Shown here: in pieces, positions 32,179 to 41,151 of the stretch
Numbering within the stretch: position 1 is the first letter of the stretch
Layout: each line of letters opens with the position of its first letter
Source of the DNA: Treponema bryantii NK4A124
Lineage (GTDB): Bacteria > Spirochaetota > Spirochaetia > Treponematales > Treponemataceae
Length of the DNA: 64,000 nucleotides
Assembly: GCF_000421345.1 (NCBI RefSeq)
Contig: NZ_ATWV01000013.1
Coordinates: 1 to 64,000 of the forward strand
Direction of reading: 5' to 3'
Notes under the pieces: model-generated
Told to the model about the DNA's origin: nothing
The model's input: only the letters and a program-made list of their open reading frames with translations
The model's database searches: none
Made by a program: the position numbers and the translations under genes

Positions 32179-34878
32179 ATGAAAAAACTATTATTTATTT
32201 TCTCAATTCTTTTATTATGTTGTTTTGCTGCTTCCTGCAAAAAAGAAAAGGAAGTAAAAACTGAAGCACCGGCTCCTGTTCAACAGCCAGCCCCTGTTGT
32301 TGAAAAAAAGGTTGAAGAGCCTCCTGCTCCCAAAAAAGTTAAGTTTGATTCCATTTATAATTTTAAGGGACAGGAACTTTCTACAGACGCATTCCACACA
32401 GATGCACATCAGGAATTTCTGGATGATCCTATGGAATTCAATGCAGTTCCAACTCAGGATATAAATGATGAAAAAACCGCTGTAGTAGGCAGCCGTGTTT
32501 GTAAAATCTATCCGAATGAAGCCTTTACTTTTGACGGCGACAGGGCAAACATAAATGAAAATATTGATTCCCTTGGCCAGGAAGTTCCTTTTGCAACAAT
32601 TGTGAAAATCGGCCAGAAGCTTGAAAATTTAGACAGCAAAAATAATTATGAGCAGGGAATGTTCAATTTCCAGGATAACTGGAACTGGTTTTATAAGACT
32701 GAATATAATGGTATGGAAGGCTGGATTTTTGGTGCCGACCTTTACGGCCTTAAAGATACTACAGAAAACAACCGAATTTCTGCCCTGCTCTATTCTACCG
32801 GCGGAGTTTATGATTCCTTCTATCCTATTTCCGGTTATATTCCTCTGGAGCAGAATGTTGTAGAAAGTCTTGAAAACAATAAGCTTGCAATGCAGTCTGT
32901 AGCTCCGGCACAATGGGTTTCTAAAGATGATCTAATTGACCGCTACAATAATCTGCGCTATATAAAATCTGTTCCGCTATTTATTACAACTGATTTAGCA
33001 GCTCACAGCCAGCATCTGATTTTTGACCGCATGCTGCAATACACCGAGGAAAACTTTTTCCTGCCGGAGATGCATGAGCTTACAAAAGATTTTATTGACG
33101 CTCTTTCAAAACGTACTGATGCCCCCGAGCAGATTCGCGAGCAGGCTATCCAGTATTTTCAGGTTCCTCTTGCAATTATTGAAAGTGCTCCTCTTGTTGT
33201 AGAAACCGGAGATTTTTATAACCCGATAAAATATCAGAAAAAATCAGAAAGCGAAATCGAAAGCATGCTTTCAACTTATTCTGACGCAGTAAAAGAAGAT
33301 TACAAACTTGTAATGGATGCTATGCCTGGTAAAGAAGCAATCTTTAATGAAGATGAAGATTTCAGCCAGTACAAACCACGCGGTCATTACACAAAAAATC
33401 CACTGCTCGAAACTTACTTCCGCGCAACTATGTGGTATGGTCACCTTCATTTTACAATTACAAAGCCCCGCGAAGACCAGCCTACACCAGAAGAAATTTT
33501 ACAGAAGGAAGCTGTTATAACTTTGATTGTTGATACAATTCAGAAGGACGGCGACCTTTACATCAAATGGGCAAATCTCTTTAATCCTATTACTTCGCTT
33601 ATTGGTATGTCAGATGATTTGAGCTTTGATGATATCTGCCCTCTTTGGAAGGACCAGAACATTACTGATTATTCTGAATGGGCTTCTAACCGCGATAACA
33701 TTGTTGCCTTTATGTCTCTTTGTGCAGACACTCTCCGCCCGCCTGCAATAAGCGGCCAGTCTGTATTTAATATGTATGCAGAAGTTGATGAAGAAAGCGG
33801 AACTCCAAAGGTTCCAATGGGATGGCGACTCTTCGGCCAGCGCTTTACTTATGATTCTCTGGTTCACGAAAAGGTTTCTCCACCACGCTTTATGCCTCGT
33901 GACATTGTACGCGGTCTTGATGTTATGAAGGCCTTTGGTTCTAAAACTGCAGATGCCCTGCTTGAAAAATCTGATTATCCTGAAATGCCAGGCCTCAAAG
34001 AAATCCTCGATAATTTTGAAGAGACCTTTGCACAGTACGACAGCGACTTCTGGAACAAGACTTATTACAATCAGGTTTTGTATCAGGTAAAAACTCAGGC
34101 AACCTTTGAACAGGGAGCAGGCTTCTACTTTACAGAATCTCCTGCCTGGAACATTAAGTCACAGATTGCGGCTCATGCAACCTGGGCAGAGTTACGCCAC
34201 GACACAATTCTCTATGTTAAGCAGGTTGTTGCAGAACGAGCCGGCGACGGAGATTTTGAACCAACCTTTAGAACAGAGCCGCTGCCAAAACCTGTTCATT
34301 ACATTGAGCCTAACCTGCCTTTCTGGGAGGGGTCACTTGCCTCAGTTGCAAATCTTATGACTATTTATGAATACTATGATTTGCTTGATGATGAATCAAA
34401 ATATGCTCTGGAAAGCCTTTCTAAGCTTTATCAGCATATTTTGAATATTGTAAAACTGGAAGTTGAAAACAAGCCTGTTGCTCAGAATGATATTGACTGG
34501 ATTCCAACTATTCCTTCTTCTCTGGGCCAGCTTGTTATGGTACATAACAATAACGGATACGTTGATGATGATGAACTTTTGAAGATGGCCTGCATTGCTG
34601 ATGTTTATACTAACGGTGAGCTTGGAGTATGTCTTGAAGTTGGAGTTGGAAACCCTGTAAGACTTTATGTTCCTCTTAATGACTCTCAGGGTGGAAAACG
34701 AATTGCAATTGGTTACAGCTTCAGCTATGCAGAGTTTACTCACAGCATGACAGACCGTATGACTGACGAGCAATGGAAAAAGATTGTTTATCAGCCTGGT
34801 GCTGATTTAGAAAAATACATGCCTTTCTGGGAAAAAGAATGCTTCTTAGACGAAACTACACTTTCTGTATTCCGTTAG
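32179..34878 (+). CDS. DUF3160-family lipoprotein
   Basis: This 899-residue protein begins with MKKLLFIFSILLLCCFAASC, a lipoprotein signal with Cys at residue 20. A Pro/Glu/Lys-rich linker (about 25-55) follows. The body matches DUF3160 proteins as I recall them: LFITTDLAAHSQHLIFDRML, RHYTKNPLLETYFRATMWYG-like segment, YDSLVHEKV, TWAELRHDTILYVKQ. A small N-terminal SH3-like segment (FNFQDNWNWFYKTEYNGMEG) is probable. I place the start at 32179, since an upstream frame to 32032 would overlap the divergent gene. It ends within the Memo-type gene, which begins 40 bp before its stop, so the two are coupled. It is attached to a membrane facing the periplasm or the surface. The role is unknown. Confidence 0.8.
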   Translation: MKKLLFIFSILLLCCFAASCKKEKEVKTEAPAPVQQPAPVVEKKVEEPPAPKKVKFDSIYNFKGQELSTDAFHTDAHQEFLDDPMEFNAVPTQDINDEKTAVVGSRVCKIYPNEAFTFDGDRANINENIDSLGQEVPFATIVKIGQKLENLDSKNNYEQGMFNFQDNWNWFYKTEYNGMEGWIFGADLYGLKDTTENNRISALLYSTGGVYDSFYPISGYIPLEQNVVESLENNKLAMQSVAPAQWVSKDDLIDRYNNLRYIKSVPLFITTDLAAHSQHLIFDRMLQYTEENFFLPEMHELTKDFIDALSKRTDAPEQIREQAIQYFQVPLAIIESAPLVVETGDFYNPIKYQKKSESEIESMLSTYSDAVKEDYKLVMDAMPGKEAIFNEDEDFSQYKPRGHYTKNPLLETYFRATMWYGHLHFTITKPREDQPTPEEILQKEAVITLIVDTIQKDGDLYIKWANLFNPITSLIGMSDDLSFDDICPLWKDQNITDYSEWASNRDNIVAFMSLCADTLRPPAISGQSVFNMYAEVDEESGTPKVPMGWRLFGQRFTYDSLVHEKVSPPRFMPRDIVRGLDVMKAFGSKTADALLEKSDYPEMPGLKEILDNFEETFAQYDSDFWNKTYYNQVLYQVKTQATFEQGAGFYFTESPAWNIKSQIAAHATWAELRHDTILYVKQVVAERAGDGDFEPTFRTEPLPKPVHYIEPNLPFWEGSLASVANLMTIYEYYDLLDDESKYALESLSKLYQHILNIVKLEVENKPVAQNDIDWIPTIPSSLGQLVMVHNNNGYVDDDELLKMACIADVYTNGELGVCLEVGVGNPVRLYVPLNDSQGGKRIAIGYSFSYAEFTHSMTDRMTDEQWKKIVYQPGADLEKYMPFWEKECFLDETTLSVFR

Positions 34879-35747
34879 TCTTAACTACGGTTTTAGCTCT
34901 GGCAGCTTTTGTTTTTACAGGCTGCCAGAAGTCAGACCGCAGCAGTCAGCTTACGTCAGGTCAGCTTATAAAAACCTGGGACCTTCTTGGCGAAGAGATT
35001 CCGCCTGTAATTTATGAGCCTGAACTTGAGGCCCTTCCTCCGGCAAAGGCCCAGGTTTGGAGCGGAACTGTAAGCCACCACCTGCTGGCATACAAACAGA
35101 TTGACCGCTGGTTTTCTGAAATTGCAAAGAGACGCAAGGTTGAAACTTTTTTTGTAATCTGCCCTTCTCACTACGGCCTTTCTGCAAATGAATGGTCACT
35201 GGATGATTGTAACTGGGAAACTGCCAACGGCATTGTTTATTCAGATGAGAAAATTGAAAAAGAAATTACCCGGGCACTTGATGTGCCTTACGACCCTCAG
35301 GTGTTCCCGGGCGAGCACGGAGTAAATGCCCTTATTCCTTATATCTCGCGCTATTTTCCAAAAGCAAAGGTCTGTGTAATTGCCGTTCACGGGGAGCCGC
35401 CACTTAATCAGAAAAACGCCCTGAAGCTGGCAGATGCTCTTACACCCTACTTTACCGAAGCTGGCCGCAAAAAAAACTTTCTTTTGATTTCAACTGATTT
35501 TGCCCACCACGGGGATCTGGCAGGAACCGAGTTTAAAGATGAGAGGAGCCGGCAGTTTTTTAACAATCCTACAGATTCAAGCTGGGTTTTCTGCGGCTGT
35601 GATAACCGGCCGGGTATTTACGTGATTTCCAGGCTTTTGACTCCGGAGACAAAAAATGCCGTCCTTTACCATACTAATTCTTTCGAACTTTCCGGTCTGG
35701 ACGGCAATGATATAACAAGCTATTTCTTTAGTTTGTTTTATGATTAA
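34839..35747 (+). CDS. Memo-family lipoprotein (AmmeMemoRadiSam system protein B type)
   Basis: This 302-residue protein has a lipoprotein signal ending VFTGC (Cys near residue 29). The Memo-like domain follows: ALPPAKAQVWSGTVSHHLLA (substitute for the PHAGYxxSG block), FFVICPSHYG, EHGVNALIPYISRYF and DFAHHGD. These are the family's expected metal or active-site His-containing blocks. Memo proteins resemble class III extradiol dioxygenases in fold; redox and copper roles have been proposed. It starts 40 bp inside the DUF3160 gene and is probably translated from it. With the AMMECR1-domain gene in divergent position the trio forms a surface or periplasmic module that lacks the radical-SAM partner. 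Confidence 0.82.
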   Translation: MLLRRNYTFCIPLVLTTVLALAAFVFTGCQKSDRSSQLTSGQLIKTWDLLGEEIPPVIYEPELEALPPAKAQVWSGTVSHHLLAYKQIDRWFSEIAKRRKVETFFVICPSHYGLSANEWSLDDCNWETANGIVYSDEKIEKEITRALDVPYDPQVFPGEHGVNALIPYISRYFPKAKVCVIAVHGEPPLNQKNALKLADALTPYFTEAGRKKNFLLISTDFAHHGDLAGTEFKDERSRQFFNNPTDSSWVFCGCDNRPGIYVISRLLTPETKNAVLYHTNSFELSGLDGNDITSYFFSLFYD

Positions 35748-35759
35748 CTGATACCCGTC

Positions 35760-35810
35760 ATCCCGAACTTGTTTCGGGATCTTATTGGAGATGCTGAAAC
35801 AAGTTCAGCA
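35760..35810. repeat. Two REP-like palindromes
   Basis: ATCCCGAA and TTCGGGAT (35760-35780) flank CTTGT. TGCTGAA and TTCAGCA (35792-35810) flank ACAAG. They lie between convergent memo-like and aspS genes and may end transcription from both sides. Confidence 0.8.
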
Positions 35811-35828
35811 TGACAGGTTATTTATCTA

Positions 35829-37682
35829 CTAGTCTTTCTCGGCATCATGAATAGTTATGTGCAAGTCATCCAGCTGTTGCTGATCTACTGGTGATGGGCA
35901 CTCGTCCATAGGAGATGCTGCAAGGTTATTCTTAGGGAAGGCGATAACCTCGTGGATTGATTCCTCATGGCACATGAGCATGATGAGGCGGTCGAGTCCT
36001 GGGGCAATTCCTCCGTGTGGTGGAGCACCGAACTTGAAGGCCTGAACGAGGAAGCCGAAGGCCTTCTGAGCACGCTCTTCGCTGTAACCAACAATCTTGA
36101 AAATGCGCTGCTGGAGAGCAGGATCATTAATACGCATAGAACCCGATGCAAGCTCGTAGCCGTTGAGTACCAGGTCATAAAGGTCACCCTTTACTGCGCC
36201 CGGGTCAGATTCCAGTGTATCCCAGTACTGCTTCTGAGGGAGAGTGAACATGTGGTGTTCTGTTTCCCACTTGTTTTCTTCTTCGTTCCATGCAAAGTAT
36301 GGGAAGTCGATAATCCATGCAAAGTGGAATTCATCTTTTGGATTATAAAGGTTGAGGTCCTTACCAAGCTGCTTGCGGACTGCACCAAGTGCTGTACAGG
36401 CAAGCTGCCAGTTTTCGTCGCTTACAAAAAGAATAAGGTCGTTCTTTTCTGCGCCAAGCTTGCTGCAGATTTCACTTTCTTTTCCGGCATAGAACTTAGA
36501 GATTCCGCCTTCGAACTGAACCGCGTCGGTGGTTGAGCCTGTCGAAACCACCTTCATCCAGGCGAGGCCCTTTGCCTTGTAAGTTTTTGCAATTTCTTCG
36601 AGAGCTTCAATATTTTTGCGTGAGTATTTGTCTGCAACGTTCTTTACGACGAGGGCCTTAAGTCCGCTTCTCTTGTGGCGCTGAATATCGCGGCCTGCAT
36701 TTGCAGCCCCTGCCTTGAAGGCGTTGAAATCAGCAAGGTCAGCCATGAAAACTGCATCCTGCATCTTCATATCAAAACGCAAATCAGGTTTGTCGCTTCC
36801 ATACCAGTCAAAAGCATCTTCCCAGGCAATGCGGTCAAACTTAGCTGGCAAATCATAGTTCAAAGTCTTTTTAAAGATGTAGCCCATCATACCTTCGGTT
36901 GTGCTCAAAACCTCTTCGCGGTTTGTGAAAGACATTTCCATATCAATCTGAGTAAACTCAGGCTGGCGGTCTCCACGGGCATCTTCATCGCGGTAGCAGC
37001 GGGCAATCTGGAAGTACTTATCAAAACCAGAAACCATCAGAAGCTGCTTGTAAAGCTGAGGACTCTGTGGAAGGGAATAGAATTTTCCAGGATGAACACG
37101 GCTTGGAACCAGGTAGTCGCGGGCTCCTTCCGGTGTAGATTTAATAAAGGTTGGAGTTTCAATCTCGAGGAAGCCTTTTGATGTAAGGTACTCGCGGGTA
37201 GCAAAAGCAACCTGAGAGCGCAAAATGATATTGTGCTGCATAGGGTCGCGGCGCAGGTCCAGGTAGCGGTACTTGAGACGAAGGTCTTCGTTAGCAACTA
37301 CGAGAGTTCCGTCCTTCTGGCGAACCTCTTCGATAGAGAAAGGAAGCTCCTGAGAGGTTGTGAAAATCTCAATATCAGTAGCTTCAACTTCAATTTCACC
37401 AGTTGCCATATCGGCATTAATATCTTTATCAGCGCGGGCATTAACCACGCCTTCAACTGCGATACAATATTCACTCTTGAGGCTGGCAGCAATTTTCTTA
37501 ACATCATCACTAGCCTTATCGCCAACCATTACCTGAGTAATTCCATAGCGGTCGCGAAGACGAATAAACAAAAGACCGCCCAAGTCGCGGGTGCGGCTTA
37601 CCCAACCATTCAAAACAACTTTCTTACCAACATCACTCTTGCGAAGCTCGCCGCAGGTGACTGTACGCTTTGTATTTTCCAT
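35829..37682 (-). CDS. aspS: Aspartyl-tRNA synthetase with inserted repeat peptide
   Basis: This 617-residue protein is a bacterial-type class II AspRS: N-terminal OB fold (VVLNGWVSRTRDLGGLLFIR), motif 2 region CYRDEDARGDRQPEFTQID, motif 3 GIAPGLDRLIMLM, and the GAD insert between motifs 2 and 3. A short palindrome (36528-36552) in the GAD region is read as VVSTGSTT (about residues 377-384). Relatives have an unrelated short loop there, so the repeat appears to replace or extend it. I use ATG 37682 because TAAAAT lies 10 nt upstream and no Shine-Dalgarno exists; ATG 37694 is possible. Whether it is a discriminating or tRNA-Asn-charging form was not determined. No GatCAB gene is in the window. 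Confidence 0.93.
   Translation of the reverse strand: MENTKRTVTCGELRKSDVGKKVVLNGWVSRTRDLGGLLFIRLRDRYGITQVMVGDKASDDVKKIAASLKSEYCIAVEGVVNARADKDINADMATGEIEVEATDIEIFTTSQELPFSIEEVRQKDGTLVVANEDLRLKYRYLDLRRDPMQHNIILRSQVAFATREYLTSKGFLEIETPTFIKSTPEGARDYLVPSRVHPGKFYSLPQSPQLYKQLLMVSGFDKYFQIARCYRDEDARGDRQPEFTQIDMEMSFTNREEVLSTTEGMMGYIFKKTLNYDLPAKFDRIAWEDAFDWYGSDKPDLRFDMKMQDAVFMADLADFNAFKAGAANAGRDIQRHKRSGLKALVVKNVADKYSRKNIEALEEIAKTYKAKGLAWMKVVSTGSTTDAVQFEGGISKFYAGKESEICSKLGAEKNDLILFVSDENWQLACTALGAVRKQLGKDLNLYNPKDEFHFAWIIDFPYFAWNEEENKWETEHHMFTLPQKQYWDTLESDPGAVKGDLYDLVLNGYELASGSMRINDPALQQRIFKIVGYSEERAQKAFGFLVQAFKFGAPPHGGIAPGLDRLIMLMCHEESIHEVIAFPKNNLAASPMDECPSPVDQQQLDDLHITIHDAEKD
36528..36552. repeat. Short palindromic repeat inside aspS
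   Basis: This 25-bp form starts GGTGGTTGAGCC and ends GTCGAAACCACC. It keeps both outer arms of the family but has a shorter core. It is read in frame on the minus strand. Confidence 0.8.
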
Positions 37683-37779
37683 AGTAAAAATCATTTTAGC
37701 GTTATGAAAGAAGTTTTACAATTAGATATATAAAAATCATTTTTTGTGTGATATTATTACTTTTTATTCAGGAGTTACT

Positions 37780-39078
37780 ATGAAAATTAAACATTCAATT
37801 TTTGCAGTTTTAACAATTTTATTGTTTGCATCATGTTCTTTTAATGATGAACTTTATCCAGACTATGAGAATGAAGCATATAACCCTTCTCCAGCCAGAC
37901 TTGAAAAAACAGGAATTCCTGTAGTTCAACTTAATACAAAAGATGGAGAAACTATTGAGTCAAAAGATGAATGGAAGGATGCCTCATTTGCAATTTTAGG
38001 AAATGCATGTGGTTTTGAAGATTTATCAATTGAAACTCTTAAAGTAAAAGGCAGAGGTAATTCTACCTGGGAACAGCCAAAGAAACCTTACTCTCTTAAA
38101 CTTGAAGAAAAAGCAGAAATGCTTGGAATGCCAAAAAGCAAAAGATGGGTTTTGATTGCAAACTACAGCGATAAAACTCTTTTGCGAAATCTTTATGCTT
38201 CATACCTTGCAAACACTATTTACAAGGAAACCTGGAATCCTTCTTTTAAGTCTGTTCACCTTATTCTTAACGGCCAGTACAAGGGCGTGTATATGCTGGG
38301 TGAACAGATTAAAATTGATGATAACCGTGTAAACATAAAAGATATAAGCAAAGCCAAAAGTATAGACAAGGGCGGCTTTATTTTTGAAATTGATGGCAGG
38401 CAGGATGAAGTCTTTAATTTTGTAACAGGCAGAGGTGTCTGCATAAGTTTAAAAGATCCTGATGAAGTTAGTGACGAAATTCAGCAGAGGGTGAAAGACA
38501 TAATTCAGACAGCAGAAGATGCTCTTTACAGTGAAAACTTTGCCGACCCTGCAAATGGCTGGAGAAAGTACTTTGACGAAGCTTCTGTCATTGCCTGGTA
38601 TCTGATGAATGAACTTGGTAAAAATGTTGATTCTGCAAATTATGCTTCTATTTATTTTTATTATGATCCTTCTGATAAGCTTATTCACATGGGGCCTAAC
38701 TGGGACTTTGACCTTGCATACGGAAATGTAAATTATGCTGACTGTGACTCTACTGAAGATTTGTATGTAAAAAATAATTCTATCTGGATTCATCAGATGT
38801 TCTTTGATGCAGGATTTGTAAACAATGTAAAGAATAAATGGAATTCTACAAGAGAGCCTCTTTTCGCATCTATAAATACATGGATTCCAGAAGAGGCTTT
38901 GTCTTTGCAGAAAGCTGCATATGTGAATTTTTCGCGATGGGAAATTCTTGGAAAATATGTATGGCCTAATCCTTCCGGATATTATAAAAGAACAACTTAC
39001 CAGAGTGAAATTGATTATCTGACGGACTGGTTGAACGACCGCTATTCTTATTTGAATACTGCTCTTAATGGACTGTAA
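37780..39078 (+). CDS. CotH-kinase-family lipoprotein
   Basis: This 432-residue protein begins with a lipoprotein signal MKIKHSIFAVLTILLFASC. The CotH-like domain covers about residues 70-410: KVKGRGNSTWEQPKKPYSLK, LIANYSDKTLLRNLYASYLA, FKSVHLILNGQYKGVYMLGE, and GPNWDFDLAYGN. GRGNSTW, KKPY and NWDFD are characteristic of the CotH family, atypical kinases that phosphorylate spore-coat proteins in Bacillus. In spirochaetes the substrate is unknown, and catalytic competence is not certain. AGGAG 5 nt before ATG 37780 supports the start. It is divergent from aspS across about 97 bp. Confidence 0.87.
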   Translation: MKIKHSIFAVLTILLFASCSFNDELYPDYENEAYNPSPARLEKTGIPVVQLNTKDGETIESKDEWKDASFAILGNACGFEDLSIETLKVKGRGNSTWEQPKKPYSLKLEEKAEMLGMPKSKRWVLIANYSDKTLLRNLYASYLANTIYKETWNPSFKSVHLILNGQYKGVYMLGEQIKIDDNRVNIKDISKAKSIDKGGFIFEIDGRQDEVFNFVTGRGVCISLKDPDEVSDEIQQRVKDIIQTAEDALYSENFADPANGWRKYFDEASVIAWYLMNELGKNVDSANYASIYFYYDPSDKLIHMGPNWDFDLAYGNVNYADCDSTEDLYVKNNSIWIHQMFFDAGFVNNVKNKWNSTREPLFASINTWIPEEALSLQKAAYVNFSRWEILGKYVWPNPSGYYKRTTYQSEIDYLTDWLNDRYSYLNTALNGL

Positions 39079-39096
39079 TTAGATTTTTTTGTTAGC

Positions 39097-39198
39097 CCGG
39101 ATGGGGGTCTTAGGGGTAAGCAGCTTGCTGCTTCCCCCTAGGAGAAGGGGTAGCGCAAGACCGCGAAGCGGGCTGGCGCGAGGGGGAGACTTCCCCCT
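39097..39198. repeat. Complex inverted-repeat region after the CotH-type gene
   Basis: TAGGGG-T-AAGCAG and CTGCTT-C-CCCCTA form a hairpin with a CTTG loop (39111-39140). A middle section has CCGC/GCGG and GCGC arms. AGGGGGA/TCCCCCT form a second hairpin (39181-39198). It lies between the convergent CotH-type and hemolysin-III genes and may act as a terminator in both directions. Confidence 0.7.
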
Positions 39199-39211
39199 CC
39201 TTTATAAAAAT

Positions 39212-40114
39212 TTATGCTCCTAAGAAGAAGAGCGAGAAGAAAATGTAAACGCTGCCAAAGAGCATGATGATGTTGCTGAAGAGGTGCATGAACTTGATTT
39301 TCTTGAGGTTGTAGAAAATGATGCCTACGAGGTAGAAGGCTGCACCGAGAACCAGCATGCTGAAGCTTTTTGCAGAAAGGACTTCGAAGAGATTCTTTGC
39401 TACGAAGAGGCCTGAGAAGCCTGCAAGTATGTAAAGCACTACATTGAGTTTTTCGTATTTTTCACCGGCTATTGCATAGAAGAGAATGCCGACAAGAACG
39501 AGAGCCCAGACGATTCCGAAAAGAATCCAGCCTGTATTTCCCTGAATTTTTGTGATTGTGTATGCGCTGTATCCAAAGCCTATAATCAGGAAAGAGAATA
39601 CGTGCGAGAGGCGGTTGAAGACCTGCTTTGCGGTGATGTTTGTAAGCGCATGCTGAAGTACTGAGCAGAGGTACATGAGGATCATTGAAGCGCCGAAAAG
39701 TGAATAGAAAACTGTTGTTACGTTTACAAAGGTTTTGAGCTGGCCAACGGCGATTGTATCGAGGATTGCTGTGGCTGCGATAAAAAGCATTACTCCGATT
39801 CCCTGAACAATTGAGCTTCCGATTTCTTCGCCCAGTGTAAGGCGACGTGATTTTTTTGCAAGCTCAAGAAGCTTCTTTTCGTTTTCTATGCGGCGTGCTG
39901 CACGCTTTTTTGCTTTTTCGTTTTTTGCATATTCTTCTGCTGCGTATTTTGCCTTGAGGCGTTCCGGGTCTTCTGCGTACTGAATATTAATCTGCTGTAC
40001 GGCACTTTCGTAATCTTTTTTAAGCTGGATAAGGCGGGAACGCTTCTTTTTCTTAAGTGATTTTAAGGTTGATTTTCTTACTGCTTTTTCTGCGATATCA
40101 TCTTGTCTGGACAT
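39212..40114 (-). CDS. Hemolysin III / YqfA-family membrane protein with basic coiled N-terminus
   Basis: This 300-residue protein has a very basic, probably coiled-coil N-terminal part (residues 1-90; repeated Lys, Arg, Glu) followed by seven TM helices. The core matches the hemolysin III family: TLGEEIGSSIVQGIGVMLFI, YLCSVLQHALTN, IIGFGYSAYTI, FYNLKKIKFMHLFSNIIML. Family members have a metal-binding Glu/His set, seen here in EE, QHAL and FMHLFS. The N-terminal extension is longer than in typical members (about 210 residues). The family includes PAQR-like proteins; hemolysis itself is unproven. A GAGGTG site precedes the ATG. Confidence 0.85.
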   Translation of the reverse strand: MSRQDDIAEKAVRKSTLKSLKKKKRSRLIQLKKDYESAVQQINIQYAEDPERLKAKYAAEEYAKNEKAKKRAARRIENEKKLLELAKKSRRLTLGEEIGSSIVQGIGVMLFIAATAILDTIAVGQLKTFVNVTTVFYSLFGASMILMYLCSVLQHALTNITAKQVFNRLSHVFSFLIIGFGYSAYTITKIQGNTGWILFGIVWALVLVGILFYAIAGEKYEKLNVVLYILAGFSGLFVAKNLFEVLSAKSFSMLVLGAAFYLVGIIFYNLKKIKFMHLFSNIIMLFGSVYIFFSLFFLGA

Positions 40115-40223
40115 AGGAACACCTCATTTTTTTGATTTGATTTATTATGACATTATTTAGAGGTTTTGTCAAAATAAAAATAGATTGCCGCGTCGCCCTT
40201 TCGGGCTCCTTTCAAAACATGTC

Positions 40224-40246
40224 ATTCTCGGGCTTGACCCGGGAAT
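40224..40246. repeat. REP-like palindrome at the TrmH-type gene end
   Basis: ATTCTCGGG and CCCGGGAAT flank CTTGA, with one mismatch. The flanking CTATTT gives the TAG stop (40247-40249) of the minus-strand rRNA methylase. Another gene end therefore coincides with a repeat. Confidence 0.8.
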
Positions 40247-41086
40247 CTATTTTGAGAGTTCGTATAAAAGGACGCCTGCTGCTACTGAAACGTTTAGACT
40301 GTCGATTTTACCGCAGGTTGGTATTGAGACAATTGTGTCGCACTGTTTTTCGAGCAGTTGTGACATGCCGGTGCCCTCACTGCCCATTATGAGAACGGAT
40401 TTTGCAGGGAAGTCTATTGTGCGGCAGTTCTTGCCGCCTGCATCGGCTCCGTATACCCAGAAGCCGGCCTCTTTAAGGAGCTCGGTGGCACGAACCAGGT
40501 TATTTACTATTGCAACAGGAACCCAGGCACTTGCTCCGGCGGAGGTGCGGCCTATTACTTCGTTGCCGGCTATGTCGCTGGCTGAATTGTGTTCCGGTAT
40601 TACTACGAGTGAAGCACCAAACTGGTCGCAGCTGCGGAGTATGGCGCCTACGTTGTGGGGGTCGGTGATGCTGTCGAGGATTACGACGGTGCAGCGGGGT
40701 GCGGTATTGTTGTTCTTGCCGGCATCGCCGTTTGTGTCGGCATCTTCGTTTGTACCGGCCTCGCCACTGTGTGTTTTCACCCAGGAATCAAAGTCTACAA
40801 GATTAGCCGCCGGCTGCTTAGCGCCGGAAATCTCCATTACGATACCGCGGTGGTCTCGCAGACTTTCGTCCAGACCGCTTACAAGCTTGTTGAGTTCGGC
40901 ATCATTTGTCTGCTCGCAGGTGATTCCTGCCTCTTTTGCGGCAGCGAGAATCTTTTTTACACGAGGGCCCGGCTTGCTGAAATAAATTTTGTAGCCGGAT
41001 GAAGCACCAGCCTTTGAAGCAGACTGGGCATCCTTTTTCTGAGAGCGAACTTTTTCTTCGATTGAGTGAAAACCGGTTATATACAT
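40247..41086 (-). CDS. TrmH/SpoU-family RNA 2'-O-methyltransferase
   Basis: This 279-residue SPOUT enzyme has an N-terminal substrate-binding domain (YITGFHSIEEKV, residues about 1-80) and a C-terminal knotted domain with LDSITDPHNVGAILRSCDQF, VLIMGSEGTGMSQLLEKQCD and IPTCGKIDSLNVSVAAGVLL. These are SpoU motifs 1-3. It is RlmB-like by order and could methylate 23S rRNA, though tRNA is an alternative. A low-complexity insert rich in Asn, Asp and Gly (about residues 108-130) lies between the domains and may have arisen by slippage. It has no clear Shine-Dalgarno. Confidence 0.87.
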   Translation of the reverse strand: MYITGFHSIEEKVRSQKKDAQSASKAGASSGYKIYFSKPGPRVKKILAAAKEAGITCEQTNDAELNKLVSGLDESLRDHRGIVMEISGAKQPAANLVDFDSWVKTHSGEAGTNEDADTNGDAGKNNNTAPRCTVVILDSITDPHNVGAILRSCDQFGASLVVIPEHNSASDIAGNEVIGRTSAGASAWVPVAIVNNLVRATELLKEAGFWVYGADAGGKNCRTIDFPAKSVLIMGSEGTGMSQLLEKQCDTIVSIPTCGKIDSLNVSVAAGVLLYELSK

Positions 41087-41100
41087 ATTAGTCCACGTCT

Positions 41101-41140
41101 GGTGGTTGAGTGCCTGCGAAGCAGGCTTATCGAAACCACC
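41101..41140. repeat. Palindromic repeat, intergenic 40-bp copy
   Basis: GGTGGTTGAG and CTTATCGAAACCACC flank the inner stem GCCTGC-GAA-GCAGGC. It lies between the TrmH-type and SEC-C genes, both on the minus strand. Confidence 0.92.
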
Positions 41141-41151
41141 TTGCTTTCCTG

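Noticed and set aside
40185-40985. 266-codon ORF opposite the TrmH-type gene
   Set aside because: It begins inside a REP-like palindrome and is the reverse frame of a clear SPOUT methylase.
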